From contig NZ_CP109190.1 in assembly GCF_041438805.1 (NCBI RefSeq), positions 310,001-374,000 on the forward strand: a stretch of DNA of 64,000 bases, read 5' to 3'. This DNA comes from Streptomyces sp. NBC_01707 (GTDB lineage: Bacteria > Actinomycetota > Actinomycetes > Streptomycetales > Streptomycetaceae). Both the position numbers and the translations under genes were made by a program. Of this stretch, positions 34,251 through 44,216 are shown in pieces. The first letter of the stretch is position 1, and each line of letters starts with the position of its first letter. Below the pieces are notes generated by a model. That model did no database searches and was not told where the DNA came from. It saw nothing but the letters and a program-made list of their open reading frames with translations.

Positions 34251-35402
34251 CTACTTCAGCACGCTGGGGTCCTCGGGGCGGAGCAACTGCTGGGCGGCGA
34301 GCTCGGAGCGGGTCAGCTCGCGCAACCGCCCCATCCAGTTTCGTCCCCGACCGTCGGGGACATCTCTCCAGAACGGTGAGTCCGAGAGGCCGGTGTAGCT
34401 GATCCTGGCGTCCCCGGTGGAAACGAGGACCTGGGCGAGTTCAGGGTGCTGAGTGAACTTCGCGCGAAGGAGTTCTGCCATGACCGCGAGCCGAACGTCG
34501 GGCCAGTCACTCCGGTGCGTGGCCCGGCCACCCAGGTCATGCGCCTCTCTGCCGGAGGCCGCATCCCGGATTCTGCTTCTGTCGAAAGCGTCGGCCGTCG
34601 ACAGCGCCCAGTACCCATGCAGTACGGACGCATAGGACTCGCCGGCGAACACGATCTGTGCAGGGAAGTCGTTGCGGAGCATGAACAGACCCGGCTGCTC
34701 AGGCCACCCCTGCGGGTAGACGGTTTCGCGCGATATGAGAGCAGGTCGGCCCGGTTCTGAAGGATCGTCGGCGTGCTGGACGGCTCGCCGCTCCCGCTCG
34801 CTCCGAACTCCCTGATCTCCGCGGCTGAAGTAATCCAGGACGTCCTGATGCATCTCCGCTGTCACCACCGGGCCATCGCCGTCGACGACCTCACCAATGT
34901 TCGTGAGCAGGATCCGCAAGGGACGGTCCTGGCGGTCCATATCTCCGAGGACGTAGATCCGAAGATGCGGCGGAACCGCCAGATATGCCGCCCGGAGCAG
35001 TGCTCGGTTGGACTCGGCCGGCTCCTGCTGAAAGTGTCGGATCGCAGCCCAGCAACGCTGCCCGGCAGTTGGTCGCTCATTGAGTGCTTCGATGCGATCA
35101 GCGACTTCCAGAAGAAAGCCCTCTGGTGTCAGCGGTTCGCCGTGACGGGACGCCCACTTCGATGGTTCGTCGGAAAGGGGTGGGGTCCCAGGGTCGGTCA
35201 CCGCCAATCGGCCCGTTGCCAGCATCTCCTCGAGGCCGGCCAGGTCCGTACGTTCTCCGCAGGTGATCGCTCCATCCGCGAAGACGATCAAGTCGTCGAG
35301 GTAGTACTCACCGCCTGGTCGATAACGCCGCCAGATGTGGCACCAGGCCCCATCGATTCTCTCCCCGTCCACCATCCGATATGTCGGTCCCCGCCGAGTC
35401 AT
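34251..35402 (-). CDS. NADAR-domain protein with an N-terminal extension domain
   Basis: 383 residues. The C-terminal ~150 residues are a NADAR (YbiA-like) domain: QIVFAGESYASVLHGYWALS, RATHRSDWPDVRLAVMAELL, RAKFTQHPELAQVLVSTGDA, FWRDVPDGRGRNWMGRL. The family are N-glycosidases, some of which remove ADP-ribose from nucleobases in DNA or act on riboflavin intermediates. The N-terminal ~190 residues (GGEYYLDDLIVFADGAITCG, HLRIYVLGDMDRQDRPLRIL) form a separate domain seen with NADAR in actinobacteria; its role is unknown. Many NADAR relatives have the sequence EH.FQAAK where this protein has VLHGYWALS, so substrate choice may differ. Confidence 0.8.
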   Translation of the reverse strand: MTRRGPTYRMVDGERIDGAWCHIWRRYRPGGEYYLDDLIVFADGAITCGERTDLAGLEEMLATGRLAVTDPGTPPLSDEPSKWASRHGEPLTPEGFLLEVADRIEALNERPTAGQRCWAAIRHFQQEPAESNRALLRAAYLAVPPHLRIYVLGDMDRQDRPLRILLTNIGEVVDGDGPVVTAEMHQDVLDYFSRGDQGVRSERERRAVQHADDPSEPGRPALISRETVYPQGWPEQPGLFMLRNDFPAQIVFAGESYASVLHGYWALSTADAFDRSRIRDAASGREAHDLGGRATHRSDWPDVRLAVMAELLRAKFTQHPELAQVLVSTGDARISYTGLSDSPFWRDVPDGRGRNWMGRLRELTRSELAAQQLLRPEDPSVLK

Positions 35403-35501
35403 GGGCGCACGCCATCGCCTGCGAGACGATCATGGGAGTGGCACGGGAGTCCCCAGGCCGCTGCTTCCTGCCCGGGCGGAGAGGCCGGGTAGCAGAAGGC
35501 C

Positions 35502-35882
35502 TCAGACCGCGACGGAGAGCAGGTCCACCACGAAGACGAGTGTCGAGCCCGCCGGGATCAACGGCGAGGGTGACTGGTTGCCGTAGCCGAGGCGCGGGGG
35601 AACGATGATCTCGCGCCGGCCGCCGACCTTCATCCCTCTGACCCCGCGGTCCCAGCCCTTGATGACCTTGCCACCGCCCACGGCGAACTTGAACGTCCGG
35701 CCCCGGTCCCAGGAGGTGTCGAATTCCTTTCCGGACTCGAAGGTGACCCCGACGTAGTGGACCTGGACAACCCTGCCCGGCTTCGCCTCGAGCCCGTCCC
35801 CGACGACAAGGTCACGGATTGTCAGCTCGGTGGGAGCGTCACCCCCCGGAAGGTCGATCTCGGGCTTCGTCAGTTCACTCAT
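35502..35882 (-). CDS. FKBP-type peptidyl-prolyl cis-trans isomerase
   Basis: 126 residues from the ATG at 35882 (MSELTKPEIDLPGGDAPTEL). Family residues: VQVHYVGVTFESGKEFDTSW, KVIKGWDRGVRGMKVGGRRE, IIVPPRLGYG and TLVFVVDLLSV. It accelerates proline isomerisation during folding; there is no signal peptide, so it is cytoplasmic. The upstream 20 codons of the longer frame lack family similarity. Confidence 0.93.
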   Translation of the reverse strand: MSELTKPEIDLPGGDAPTELTIRDLVVGDGLEAKPGRVVQVHYVGVTFESGKEFDTSWDRGRTFKFAVGGGKVIKGWDRGVRGMKVGGRREIIVPPRLGYGNQSPSPLIPAGSTLVFVVDLLSVAV

Positions 35883-35942
35883 CACAGCCTCATTCGCTCG
35901 CCGCCGGAAGCCCTCGTACAGACCGGCCAGGCGCATGGTCAC

Positions 35943-36554
35943 CCCATGCAGTAGATCATCATGCTGCCGTGAACGCTGATCTCCTGGAGTGCATCAAGCC
36001 CGACGGAGCACGATGCTCGGCGTGACCGGGCGTGCTACGTCATCGGTTCGCGGCGCAGCACGGTGTGGCATCCCTGACCGCCGACCGCTGGTGTCATTCC
36101 TGCGGCGGCTACGCGGCACGCCGCCTGAGTCCGAACCAATGCGCCTGCTGTCAAGGGCAGTCGGCGGCCTACCGGGCCTCGTGGTGATTTCGCATTGCAG
36201 ACCGTTCCGGGCGAGGGTCCGTGTGCTGGGGACGGTGGCCGTTACGGGGCGCCAAGTGGTCTGCGGCCGAAGTCCTTCGGGGGTTGATCAAGCTCCCAGC
36301 GTGACGAAGGATTCTTCCCTCGGTCGGGTGTGCCGGTGCCGCTCGGCGGCGGTCAGGAAGATGGGGCGCGCGGCGGCGACGGGCATGGGCAGGCAAACCG
36401 ATCAGCAGAAGTGGATCACGGCGGGCAGCAGCCTGCCGCATCCGCTTCTCGTCCGGTCGGGAAGGATGTCCGCCATGTCCACCACCGGTGCCGGAGCCGA
36501 CAGTCAAGGCGCGGGACTTTGTCGGATCGGCGCGTGGGGATGCCCTTCCCCCGC
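35943..36554. other. No gene recognised
   Basis: About 610 bases between the FKBP start and the sigma-factor stop. No frame with convincing motifs. Confidence 0.4.
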
Positions 36555-37859
36555 TCACGACAGCGTGGCCGCCTTGCGCAGCAGCACCGATCGTTCGCGG
36601 GTGTTGCGGCACAGGCGGGCGGCGAGTTCGAGTTCGGCCCGGGCCTCGCCGGTCCGGCCGAGCCGGCGCAGCAGTTCGCCACGCACGCTCGGGAGCAGGT
36701 GCGATCCGGACAGGCGGTCGGTGGCGACCAGGTCGTCGACGATGGCGAGCGCTTGCTGCGGCCCGGTCGCCATCGCGACGGCGACCGCCCGGTTGAGCTC
36801 GACGACGGCGGAGGGGGCCACCTGGCCCAGCGCCTCGTAGAGCAGCACGATGCGCTCCCAGTCGGTCTGCGCCACCGAGGGGGCCGTCGCGTGGCAGGCG
36901 GCGATCGCGGCCTGCAGCCCGTAGGGCCCCAGGCCGCGTCCGACGGCGGCGGCCCGGCCGATCGCGGCCAGGCCGCGGCGGATCGCGGAGCGGTCCCACA
37001 GGCGCCGGTCCTGATCCTCGAGCAGCACCGGATCCCCGTCGGGGCCGGTGCGGGCGGGAAAACGCGCGGTCGTCAACTCGCACAGCGCCAGCAACCCGGA
37101 CACCTCCGGTTCGTCGGGCAGCAGGGCGGCCAGCATCCGGGTCAGCCGGATCGCCTCGTACGCGAGGTCGGGGCGCAGCAGGTCGTCGCCGGCGGTCGCT
37201 GTCGAGCCCTCGGTGAAGATCACGTACAGCACGCTCAGCACCCCGCCGATGCGTGCGCGGCGCTCCTGGGACGGCGGCAGCTCGAACGGCACTCCCGCCG
37301 CGGCGATCGTCTTCTTCGCCCGGGTGATTCGTGCCTGGACGGTCGGCACGGGCACCAGGAACGCGCGGGCGATCTCCTCGCTCGCCAGTCCGGCGACCGT
37401 GCGTAGCGTCAATGCCACTCGTGCCTCGGGCGCCAGCACAGGGTGGCAGGCGATGAACATCAGCGCGAGGACGTCGTCGTCCACCTGGTCGGGGTCCCAC
37501 AACAGGTCGTCGGCCCGCTCCGGCGGGGCCTGCGCGCCCGAACTCGTCTCTCCCTCGGCGAGTTGGCCGCAGAGCAGGGCGTACCGCTCGTCGAGGGCCG
37601 CGCGGCGGCGGTAGTTGTCGATCGCTCGCCGCCGCCCGGTGGCCAGCAGCCAGCCCACCGCGTTCGCCGGCGCGCCCTCGCGCGACCAGCTGACGAGCGC
37701 CTCGGCCAGCGCCTCCTGGGCGACGTCCTCGGCGAGCCCGAAGTCCCCGGTGTAGCGGGACAGCGCGGCGACGATCCGGGCGGACTCGATCCGCCATACG
37801 GCCTCCACGGCCCGCCGAGCCGCCTGCGGGCTCGCCGGGCCTTCCGCGTCCGCGGCCAT
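36555..37859 (-). CDS. ECF42-type RNA polymerase sigma factor with C-terminal TPR-like domain
   Basis: 434 residues. Sigma region 2: RIVAALSRYTGDFGLAEDVA, QEALAEALVSW. Region 4: ASEEIARAFLVPVPTVQARI. After about residue 190 comes the DUF6596/TPR-like C-terminal domain (PEVSGLLALCELTTARFPAR, DWERIVLLYEALGQVAPSAV, ELNRAVAVAMATGPQQALAI), which in ECF42 factors replaces an anti-sigma as the control element. The ATG at 37859 shares its A with the TGA of the YCII gene (TGATG), so the two are translated together. Confidence 0.93.
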   Translation of the reverse strand: MAADAEGPASPQAARRAVEAVWRIESARIVAALSRYTGDFGLAEDVAQEALAEALVSWSREGAPANAVGWLLATGRRRAIDNYRRRAALDERYALLCGQLAEGETSSGAQAPPERADDLLWDPDQVDDDVLALMFIACHPVLAPEARVALTLRTVAGLASEEIARAFLVPVPTVQARITRAKKTIAAAGVPFELPPSQERRARIGGVLSVLYVIFTEGSTATAGDDLLRPDLAYEAIRLTRMLAALLPDEPEVSGLLALCELTTARFPARTGPDGDPVLLEDQDRRLWDRSAIRRGLAAIGRAAAVGRGLGPYGLQAAIAACHATAPSVAQTDWERIVLLYEALGQVAPSAVVELNRAVAVAMATGPQQALAIVDDLVATDRLSGSHLLPSVRGELLRRLGRTGEARAELELAARLCRNTRERSVLLRKAATLS

Positions 37860-38278
37860 CAGAGCTGGCCGGTCCGCTCGCGCCACACCCGCTCCCTGGC
37901 GATCCACTCGTTGTCCTGCGGGAACTCGTCGATGCCCGGTACCCGGCGGATCTCGCACTTCGAGCCGGCGACCGCCGGGAGGCGCTTGGCCCACTCGACC
38001 GCCTCCTCCTTCGAGGCCACGTCGATCACGTAGAAGCCGCCGAACAGTTCCTTCGTCTCGCCGTAGGGACCGTCGGTGACCACCGGCGTCTCGCCGCTGA
38101 AGTCGACCACCACGCCCTGCCCCGGGTCATCCAGCCCTTCGGCGGCGACCAGCACACCGGCCCGGATCAGCTCCTCGTTGAAGCGGCCCACCGTCTCGAG
38201 CATCTCCTCGAAGGGCGTCTCCATCATCTTCGCCATCGACTCGTCCGTGCCGCGCATGATCAGCATGTACTTCGCCAT
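37859..38278 (-). CDS. YCII-related (DGPF-type) protein
   Basis: 139 residues. MAKYMLIMRGTDESMAKMME, then VVTDGPYGETKELFGGFYVI, a DGPY variant of the DGPF signature, and VEWAKRLPAVAGSKCEIRRV. YCII proteins routinely pair with ECF42 sigma factors and are their likely regulon members. GGAGGCC lies before the ATG. First gene of the two-gene operon. Confidence 0.93.
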   Translation of the reverse strand: MAKYMLIMRGTDESMAKMMETPFEEMLETVGRFNEELIRAGVLVAAEGLDDPGQGVVVDFSGETPVVTDGPYGETKELFGGFYVIDVASKEEAVEWAKRLPAVAGSKCEIRRVPGIDEFPQDNEWIARERVWRERTGQL

Positions 38279-38791
38279 CTTCGGCCTCCTGTGTACGGGG
38301 TCGTCCCTCGACCCTCTCACCCCTAGGTCGAACGGCACGACCGCGGATCGACACGACGCCACTGCGACTTACGCCGAACACGACGCCAGGCCCGGATGCC
38401 GGAACGACAGCCGCACTCCGCCCGGTCGGGGCCCACGCCGACGTGGGCTGGCTACCGCGTACGAGCGGATCCGGGCCCAGGGCAGGGTAAGGATGCGGGG
38501 CCGTCCTCGGTGATGGCGATGAACTCCCCCGTGGCCCTCCGCGGGGGAAAGCCAACCGGCCACCGGCAGCCTACGCACTGGACCGGTCGCTGGATGACTT
38601 CCAGGCACCGGTCAGGCAGGCTCCACGTCAGCTCCACGTCAGCCTCCGAAGGACTTCGAGAGGCGACCACCAGGGTGCAGCAGGAGGCCTTGCTTCCGGA
38701 AAGACCCCGGTCGTCGACATACCCCGCCGCGTGCCCCCGGCCGGTGTGCGGGGCCGATCTCGGGCGGCTCCGCACACCGACCCGTCGACGG
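38279..38791. other. Intergenic region, no gene recognised
   Basis: Holds the promoter of the YCII-sigma operon at its left end. A short direct repeat, GCTCCACGTCA, occurs twice near 38620-38640. Nothing else stands out. Confidence 0.4.
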
Positions 38792-40969
38792 CTACTGCTC
38801 CCCGGCCGGTGTAGGTTCCGGGAGATTTCGCAGGCGCGTCACGAGGGACCGGCAGATGCGCTCGATCTCAAGGTCGGAGGCGACGGCATCACTCCAACGG
38901 TCATTGCCGCGGTGGGGCTGTTCAAGTGTCGTCTTGATCCGGGGAAGGGCGGGACGTGCTGCCTGGCCCATGCGGTTGAGGCAGGCGAGGACATCGCGCG
39001 CAGTGGAGTCGTTGTCCTTCCAGGCGTTCAGCAGCGCCGACACAACGGTGTCGGCCTCGCAATCTCCGGCTATGTCCCACAGAGCTGATGCGGTACGGAC
39101 GAGAGTCCATGCGTTTCCCGTGTTCAGTACGGCCGCGTCGTTCGATTCGTTCCGTGCGTTCTCCTCGGCCTGATCGCTCAGTATCTGTCGCAGGCGCGGC
39201 AGTACGGGAGCGGCGGGAGGGCCGATGCGGCCGGCGAGGTCGATCGCGTCGAAGTTCCGGTGGTACTCCAGGAGGCGTTCCAGCAGCGGCACCACGGTCT
39301 CGGGGCGGCGTTCAAGTTCCCAGACGCAGCTCGCCGCGGCTGTACGGACACCGACGTTGTCCGCGTCGGTGAGGGGACGGACAACATTCAGAGCGGACGC
39401 CGCACGGGGACCAAACGACGCGAGCGCCTTCAAAACAGGCTCCGCGGTACGCCACTGCTTGTGTCGGACGGCGGTGTGGACGGTGCAGGCGAGTGCCGGC
39501 ACGGCCGCCGGGTCGCCGAGCCTGGAGAGGGTTCTGGTGAGAGCCGTGAGGCCGAAACCGAACTGCTCCCGGGAGTGGTCGACTTCGGCAAGCCGGCGAA
39601 CGAGTCGGGGCGTGAGTTGCGCGGCGGCATGAGGCAGGTGACAGGCCGCGGGCACCGCGCGCCAGGCGTCGGTGCCGGTGTCCAGCGCGACGAGCAGGCT
39701 GGGCAGGGCCCGTTCGTCGCCGAGACCGGCCAGCGCCACGACGGCCTGTTGATGGGCGCGGCGCAGAACACGATGAGGGCTCGCCCACGCATCGGGCCGG
39801 TGCTCGGTGACGTAGGCAGCGAGAGCTTCCCGTGCCGGCTCGGCGAGGCCGGCCAGCTGCCCGAGGGCCTCGGCCGCGGCCGCGGCGGTGTAGGAGTCGT
39901 GCGGCTGCAGGCGGTCACCGATGAGCCGGACGAGGCGGGTGTGATCGCCCCGCCAGGAGGTGATCAGACGGCGCGCCATGTCGATGGCGTCGTACCGGGT
40001 GCCAGGGTCCGCGCTGCGCAGCTGCTCGGTGAGCAGGGCTTCCCGGTCGTCGAAACGCGCGCCGAGGGCCTCGTGGAAGGCCGTGAGCAGCGGCGTGGTG
40101 GCGGCGTGGACGCGTCCGTGGCGTTCGAGGTCGTCGAAGGCGGCGGCGATGTGCCCGGGGACATCCGGGTCGGGTTCGGGCTCAGCCTCGCACGTACACG
40201 GACCTGTGGAAGCCCGGTCCTCTTCAAGCCGGGGCGACGGCGTGATCTCGCGAAGCAGCAGGATCGCGGTCGGTACCGTCCGGTCGTCGACGGACTCGGG
40301 GGCGCAGCGGGCCCGGTGGACGAGCGCGGCCAGGCGGGTGTCCGGGGCTGTGGAGCCGTTGTCGGCCAGCGCGTCGAACCATGGCCGTGCCGGTCCGGCG
40401 GCCGCAGGCAGACGGAGTACGAGGTCTGCCATCGTCCGCACCACCAGCCCTCGCTCGGCCGCGCCGCTCTCCGTCTCAAGGTGGTCCCGCAGCAGTGCCA
40501 CCGCGCGTTCGGCGTCGTCCAGGAAGAGCCCCAGGCCCTCGATCGCCGCCCCGCGCACCCGCGGGTCGGGGTCACAGGCGTAGGCGACGAAGGCGTCGGC
40601 GTGCTCGCGCATCAGGTTCGCGGTGTCCGGGTAGATCGTGGAATCTTCCCCGTCGGGGCCGCAGACGACAGCGTAGATCTCCTCGGCGTCGATCACCTCC
40701 CGCCCTATGTTGAGCAGCAGCGCGACGACAGCCCCGCGGTCAGGCGTCGCCGGATCGTCCGCCATAGCGAACAGGAACGGCAGACTGGCCACCGTGCTCG
40801 AATACACGCTTCCCTGGTGAAGGGCCTTGCTGTAGAAGTCGCTGAACGCCTCCTTCCGCGTGTCGGGGTCGGGAGAGACCATGCCGCACAACCACCCCGG
40901 CACGTCGTCACCCGGCCCGTAGGCGTGCTCCAGAGCTGCCCAATCGATGCTGTTCAAGTCGTTGATCAT
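38792..40969 (-). CDS. HEAT-repeat protein
   Basis: 725 residues from the ATG at 40969 (MINDLNSIDWAALEHAYGPG). About a dozen HEAT-like helical pairs can be seen, for example DPDPRVRGAAIEGLGLFLDD, AAAAEALGQLAGLAEPAREA, VALAGLGDERALPSLLVALD and AVPALACTVHTAVRHKQW. Such solenoids are binding scaffolds. Relatives occur widely in Streptomyces with SMI1/KNR4 proteins, and one such gene lies divergently at 41360. The exact role is unknown. Confidence 0.82.
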   Translation of the reverse strand: MINDLNSIDWAALEHAYGPGDDVPGWLCGMVSPDPDTRKEAFSDFYSKALHQGSVYSSTVASLPFLFAMADDPATPDRGAVVALLLNIGREVIDAEEIYAVVCGPDGEDSTIYPDTANLMREHADAFVAYACDPDPRVRGAAIEGLGLFLDDAERAVALLRDHLETESGAAERGLVVRTMADLVLRLPAAAGPARPWFDALADNGSTAPDTRLAALVHRARCAPESVDDRTVPTAILLLREITPSPRLEEDRASTGPCTCEAEPEPDPDVPGHIAAAFDDLERHGRVHAATTPLLTAFHEALGARFDDREALLTEQLRSADPGTRYDAIDMARRLITSWRGDHTRLVRLIGDRLQPHDSYTAAAAAEALGQLAGLAEPAREALAAYVTEHRPDAWASPHRVLRRAHQQAVVALAGLGDERALPSLLVALDTGTDAWRAVPAACHLPHAAAQLTPRLVRRLAEVDHSREQFGFGLTALTRTLSRLGDPAAVPALACTVHTAVRHKQWRTAEPVLKALASFGPRAASALNVVRPLTDADNVGVRTAAASCVWELERRPETVVPLLERLLEYHRNFDAIDLAGRIGPPAAPVLPRLRQILSDQAEENARNESNDAAVLNTGNAWTLVRTASALWDIAGDCEADTVVSALLNAWKDNDSTARDVLACLNRMGQAARPALPRIKTTLEQPHRGNDRWSDAVASDLEIERICRSLVTRLRNLPEPTPAGEQ

Positions 40970-41359
40970 GCCCGGCACTATGCCGGGCAGCACTGACATA
41001 CCCGCCCACCGCAGATACAGCCGACCCACTGGGCGCTGACGAGCGAGGAATACCGCTCACATCGAATGACGCTCCCTGCCGACCGGTGCCTCGCAGTGGA
41101 CGGCGGCTCGACGCGAGGCGTATGCGAACGACCTCGACGCCGAGCGCTCGCTCGTTGCCGTGACGGCGAAGACGAACCGCAGCAAGGCCGATCAGGACCC
41201 GAGCACCTGGCTGCCGCCGCCGGCCGACGCCCGCTGTACGTGTGCTGCGGACCGGGTGGCACGGATACACGACCTTGTCATCAGGACCGGCCGCGAGGAG
41301 GTTCGTCACCGACCACAACGCGTCGGGGGGTTGTCACTGCGAGGTGGTATCCATCCGGC

Positions 41360-41920
41360 ATGAACATCGATCAAGCTGACCCTGCCGAACTGGTGGCGCT
41401 CCGTGCGGCCTTCGACGTCGATGACGGTGAGGAGTCGGCTCTTGGCTGGGAGGCAGTCCATGCCTTCGAGGCCGAACACAAAGTCGTGCTGCCCGAGCCG
41501 TATCGGACCTTCGTCGCCGAGATGACGGACGGTTCGTACTCCGGGCCGCCAGAGTACGGGCTGTTGCCGGTGGCCGATTTGCCCAACGACTGGGGCGATG
41601 ACGAGCAGGAACGCGACCTGAGCAAGCCGTTCCCGCTGGTGGCGCCATGGATGTGGGAGGAAGACTCGGACCGGTTCGAGGATGCCGACGAGATCCTTGA
41701 GCAGGTCTACAACCACGGCTCGATCGTGCTCGGCACCGACGGATGCGCGATGAACTGGCATCTCATCGTGGCCGGACCTCACCGAGGACACATCTGGCTG
41801 ATCACTGACGTGGGCGCTGCCCCCTTCGGCGAGCAGTTCGGGTACACCACCGCTGAACCCGGCTTTGCCGGCTGGGTCCGGCACTGGGCCGCGAACAAAC
41901 CCTGGTATGACGCTGCGTGA
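41360..41920 (+). CDS. SMI1/KNR4-like (SUKH) family protein
   Basis: 186 residues. LGWEAVHAFEAEHKVVLPEP, YRTFVAEMTDGSYSGPPEYG, LLPVADLPNDWG and the C-terminal GFAGWVRHWAAN fit the SUKH superfamily, many of which are immunity proteins against polymorphic toxins. No toxin gene is close. It is divergent from the HEAT-repeat gene, with about 390 bases between their starts. Confidence 0.82.
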   Translation: MNIDQADPAELVALRAAFDVDDGEESALGWEAVHAFEAEHKVVLPEPYRTFVAEMTDGSYSGPPEYGLLPVADLPNDWGDDEQERDLSKPFPLVAPWMWEEDSDRFEDADEILEQVYNHGSIVLGTDGCAMNWHLIVAGPHRGHIWLITDVGAAPFGEQFGYTTAEPGFAGWVRHWAANKPWYDAA

Positions 41921-42365
41921 CACTCCGCGAGTCGTCGAAACCTCCCGGCGGGCCCGGTAGTGCCGGGCGCTGTCGGCGGGCACCGAGCGTGGGGCTGCGA
42001 CTCAAACCGTGCCGGCAGACAGGCCACAGCTCGCCCTGCTCCGGGCTCAGGGCCTGCCGGCCGAGGCGGACGGCCTGGTGGCCGCGCTGGAGCATCGTTG
42101 ACCTGACATACCGTCATGAAGGGGGAGCTCTCGCCGGCCACCCGCGGTGAAGCCGATGGCATGGCCGTGCTTGCGAGCGGATTCGTGGCCTTCGAGGGTG
42201 CGGGTTCGGTGGTACTCGCGCCACGTACCGGACATCGCTGCCAGCGCGGTGAATACGGCGCTCCGCGGCGAGGCGAGCACAGCGGGGATCGGTCGGCGCG
42301 GGGCGCTGGCCGCAGGGGTATGGCCAGTCGATCGGCATGCCCTTAGGGCAGCCGAAGGCGGTCGG
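41921..42365. other. Degenerate region, no confident gene
   Basis: A plus frame near 42008-42100 (VPADRPQLALLRAQGLPAEA, DGLVAALEHR) and a minus frame near 42130-42300 (SAVFTALAAMSGTWREYHRT) look like scraps of proteins. I cannot name either. Confidence 0.3.
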
Positions 42366-43316
42366 TCAGCAGTCGTGGAAGGGCGGTCGACCGAGGTTGT
42401 CCCCGTGGGCGCTGCGGTCGGGGGGCTCGGACCGCGCCGCCTGGCGGAGGTGCTCGGCGAGCGTCGCGGTTGCTGTCGAGGTGGCGCGGTCCGTGACGCC
42501 CCAGGCCAGCAGGTGGTGGCGGCGGGCCCAGCGCTCCTGGAGTTCGCACACCTCCAGGCTCTGGCGGGGGTCGATGGCCCGGCGCGGGACGACGGCGAGC
42601 CCGGCGCCGGCGGCGGCCAGGGAGATGAGGACGCCGAGGTCGGTGACGGTGGTGCGGTGGCGCACCACGGGAGCATGGGGTCCCAGGTGCTTTTCGATCC
42701 AGCGGCGCAGCGAGGAGTCGGCGTCGAGGCCGACGAGTGGGTGTTCGGCGGCCTCGCGGTAGGTGAGCGCGGTGCGCCCGGCGAGGATTCCTCCGGCCTG
42801 CCCGATGACGACGAGGGAGTCGTCGCCGAGCGGCTCCGTGCGCAGTCCGCAGCCGCCGGCCTCGTCGTCCAGGACGATGCCCAGGTCCGCCTCGCCGTCG
42901 GCGAGTTTCCGCTCGGTCTGCGGGGTGCGGCTCTCGGACGCGGTGACGTCGGTGTCCGGGTGGGCGCGGAGGAATGAGATCAGGGCCTGCGGTACGAGCC
43001 GGTGCATCGCGGAGCCACCGCCGAGCAGGATCAGCGGCGCGGCCGGGGGCCGGGTGTAGCTCGCGACGGCGCTTTCGAGTCGAGCGGTCCGGTCGAGGAC
43101 GTCGCGCGCGTGGCGGGCCAGGGTCGTGCCCGCCGGGGTGGGCCGTACGCCTCGGCGTCCGCGGATCAGCAGGGCCACTCCGGCGTGGTGTTCCAGCGAG
43201 CGCACTCGGGCGCTGGCCGAGGGCAGGCTCAAGTGCATGCGGCGGGCGCCCGCGGTGATCGATCCCTCCGTGACGATGTGGAGGAACAGTCGCAGATCGT
43301 CCAGGTCGTAGCGCAT
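42366..43316 (-). CDS. LysR-family transcriptional regulator
   Basis: 316 residues. The winged HTH is DLRLFLHIVTEGSITAGARR with SLPSASARVRSLEHHAGVAL; the effector domain includes PLILLGGGSAMHRLVPQAL and ADLGIVLDDEAGGCGLR. It is divergent from the TSUP permease at 43400 with 83 bases between, the standard LysR arrangement, so it probably controls that transporter. Confidence 0.92.
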   Translation of the reverse strand: MRYDLDDLRLFLHIVTEGSITAGARRMHLSLPSASARVRSLEHHAGVALLIRGRRGVRPTPAGTTLARHARDVLDRTARLESAVASYTRPPAAPLILLGGGSAMHRLVPQALISFLRAHPDTDVTASESRTPQTERKLADGEADLGIVLDDEAGGCGLRTEPLGDDSLVVIGQAGGILAGRTALTYREAAEHPLVGLDADSSLRRWIEKHLGPHAPVVRHRTTVTDLGVLISLAAAGAGLAVVPRRAIDPRQSLEVCELQERWARRHHLLAWGVTDRATSTATATLAEHLRQAARSEPPDRSAHGDNLGRPPFHDC

Positions 43317-43399
43317 CGGGTCAGGCTAAGGCCCAGCCTGAGGCAGGGTGTGGTGATTCCGCATTGTGAAAGCACGTTCCCACGGGTGACGCTCGGCGG

Positions 43400-44161
43400 A
43401 TGACCGAGCTGGCCCTTGTCCTGCTGACCGGCGTCGCCGCCGGAGTCCTGAACTCCGTCGGAGGCGGCGGAACCTTCGTGGCGCTGCCCGCACTCGTCGC
43501 CGTCGGCCTGCCGCCGGTGACGGCGAGCGCGGTCGCCCGGATAGCCCTCGTACCCGGCGCCGTGACCGGCGCCTGGGTGTACCGGCGCGAACTCGCCCCG
43601 GTGGGAGGCGCGTCCACCACTGCGTTGACCGCGACCAGTGTGGCCGGCAGCGGGGTCGGTGCCTTCCTGCTGCTCGTCCTGCCCGCCTCGTCGTTCGAGT
43701 CCGCGTCGCCGTGGCTGCTCGCCTTCGCCACCGTGGTCCTCGCCCTCGGCCGCCACCTGTCCCGCGTGCTGGGCCGGGTGCTGGACCGCTCTCCCGGCAT
43801 GAGTACGCGGGCCGTACTGATCGGCCAGTTCCTCATCGCCGTGTACGGCGGATACTTCGGCGGAGCCGTAGGCATTCTGATGGTGGCCCTGTGGAGCATC
43901 GGCCTCGGCCTCGATCCCGCGGCCGGCAACCCGATGCGGATCACTCAACTCGCGGCCGTCTTCCTCACCTCGGGCGTACTGTTCCTGTTCACCTCGGACG
44001 CACTGCGCGCCCCCATGCTCCTGGCCGCCCTGCTGGTCGGCGCGACCGCTGGTGGCTTCGCGGGCGCCCACCTGGCTCGCCGTCTTCCCGCCCGGCTGCT
44101 GCGTGGCGTCCTTCTGGCGACAGCCACGGTGACGACCGTCCTGTACTTCCTGCGCGGCTGA
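43400..44161 (+). CDS. TSUP/TauE-SafE family membrane transporter
   Basis: 253 residues with about 7-8 hydrophobic segments. It starts MTELALVLLTGVAAGVLNSV followed by GGGGTFVALPALVAVGLPPV, the TSUP repeat signature; the second repeat is AVYGGYFGGAVGILMVALW. The family moves sulfur-containing anions, sulfite or organosulfonates across the membrane. It is probably controlled by the divergent LysR gene. Intact. Confidence 0.92.
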   Translation: MTELALVLLTGVAAGVLNSVGGGGTFVALPALVAVGLPPVTASAVARIALVPGAVTGAWVYRRELAPVGGASTTALTATSVAGSGVGAFLLLVLPASSFESASPWLLAFATVVLALGRHLSRVLGRVLDRSPGMSTRAVLIGQFLIAVYGGYFGGAVGILMVALWSIGLGLDPAAGNPMRITQLAAVFLTSGVLFLFTSDALRAPMLLAALLVGATAGGFAGAHLARRLPARLLRGVLLATATVTTVLYFLRG

Positions 44162-44216
44162 CCATGCGGGGAAACCACGCTTGATCATCCCCATCGTCGA
44201 GCTGAGGCTGACTGAC

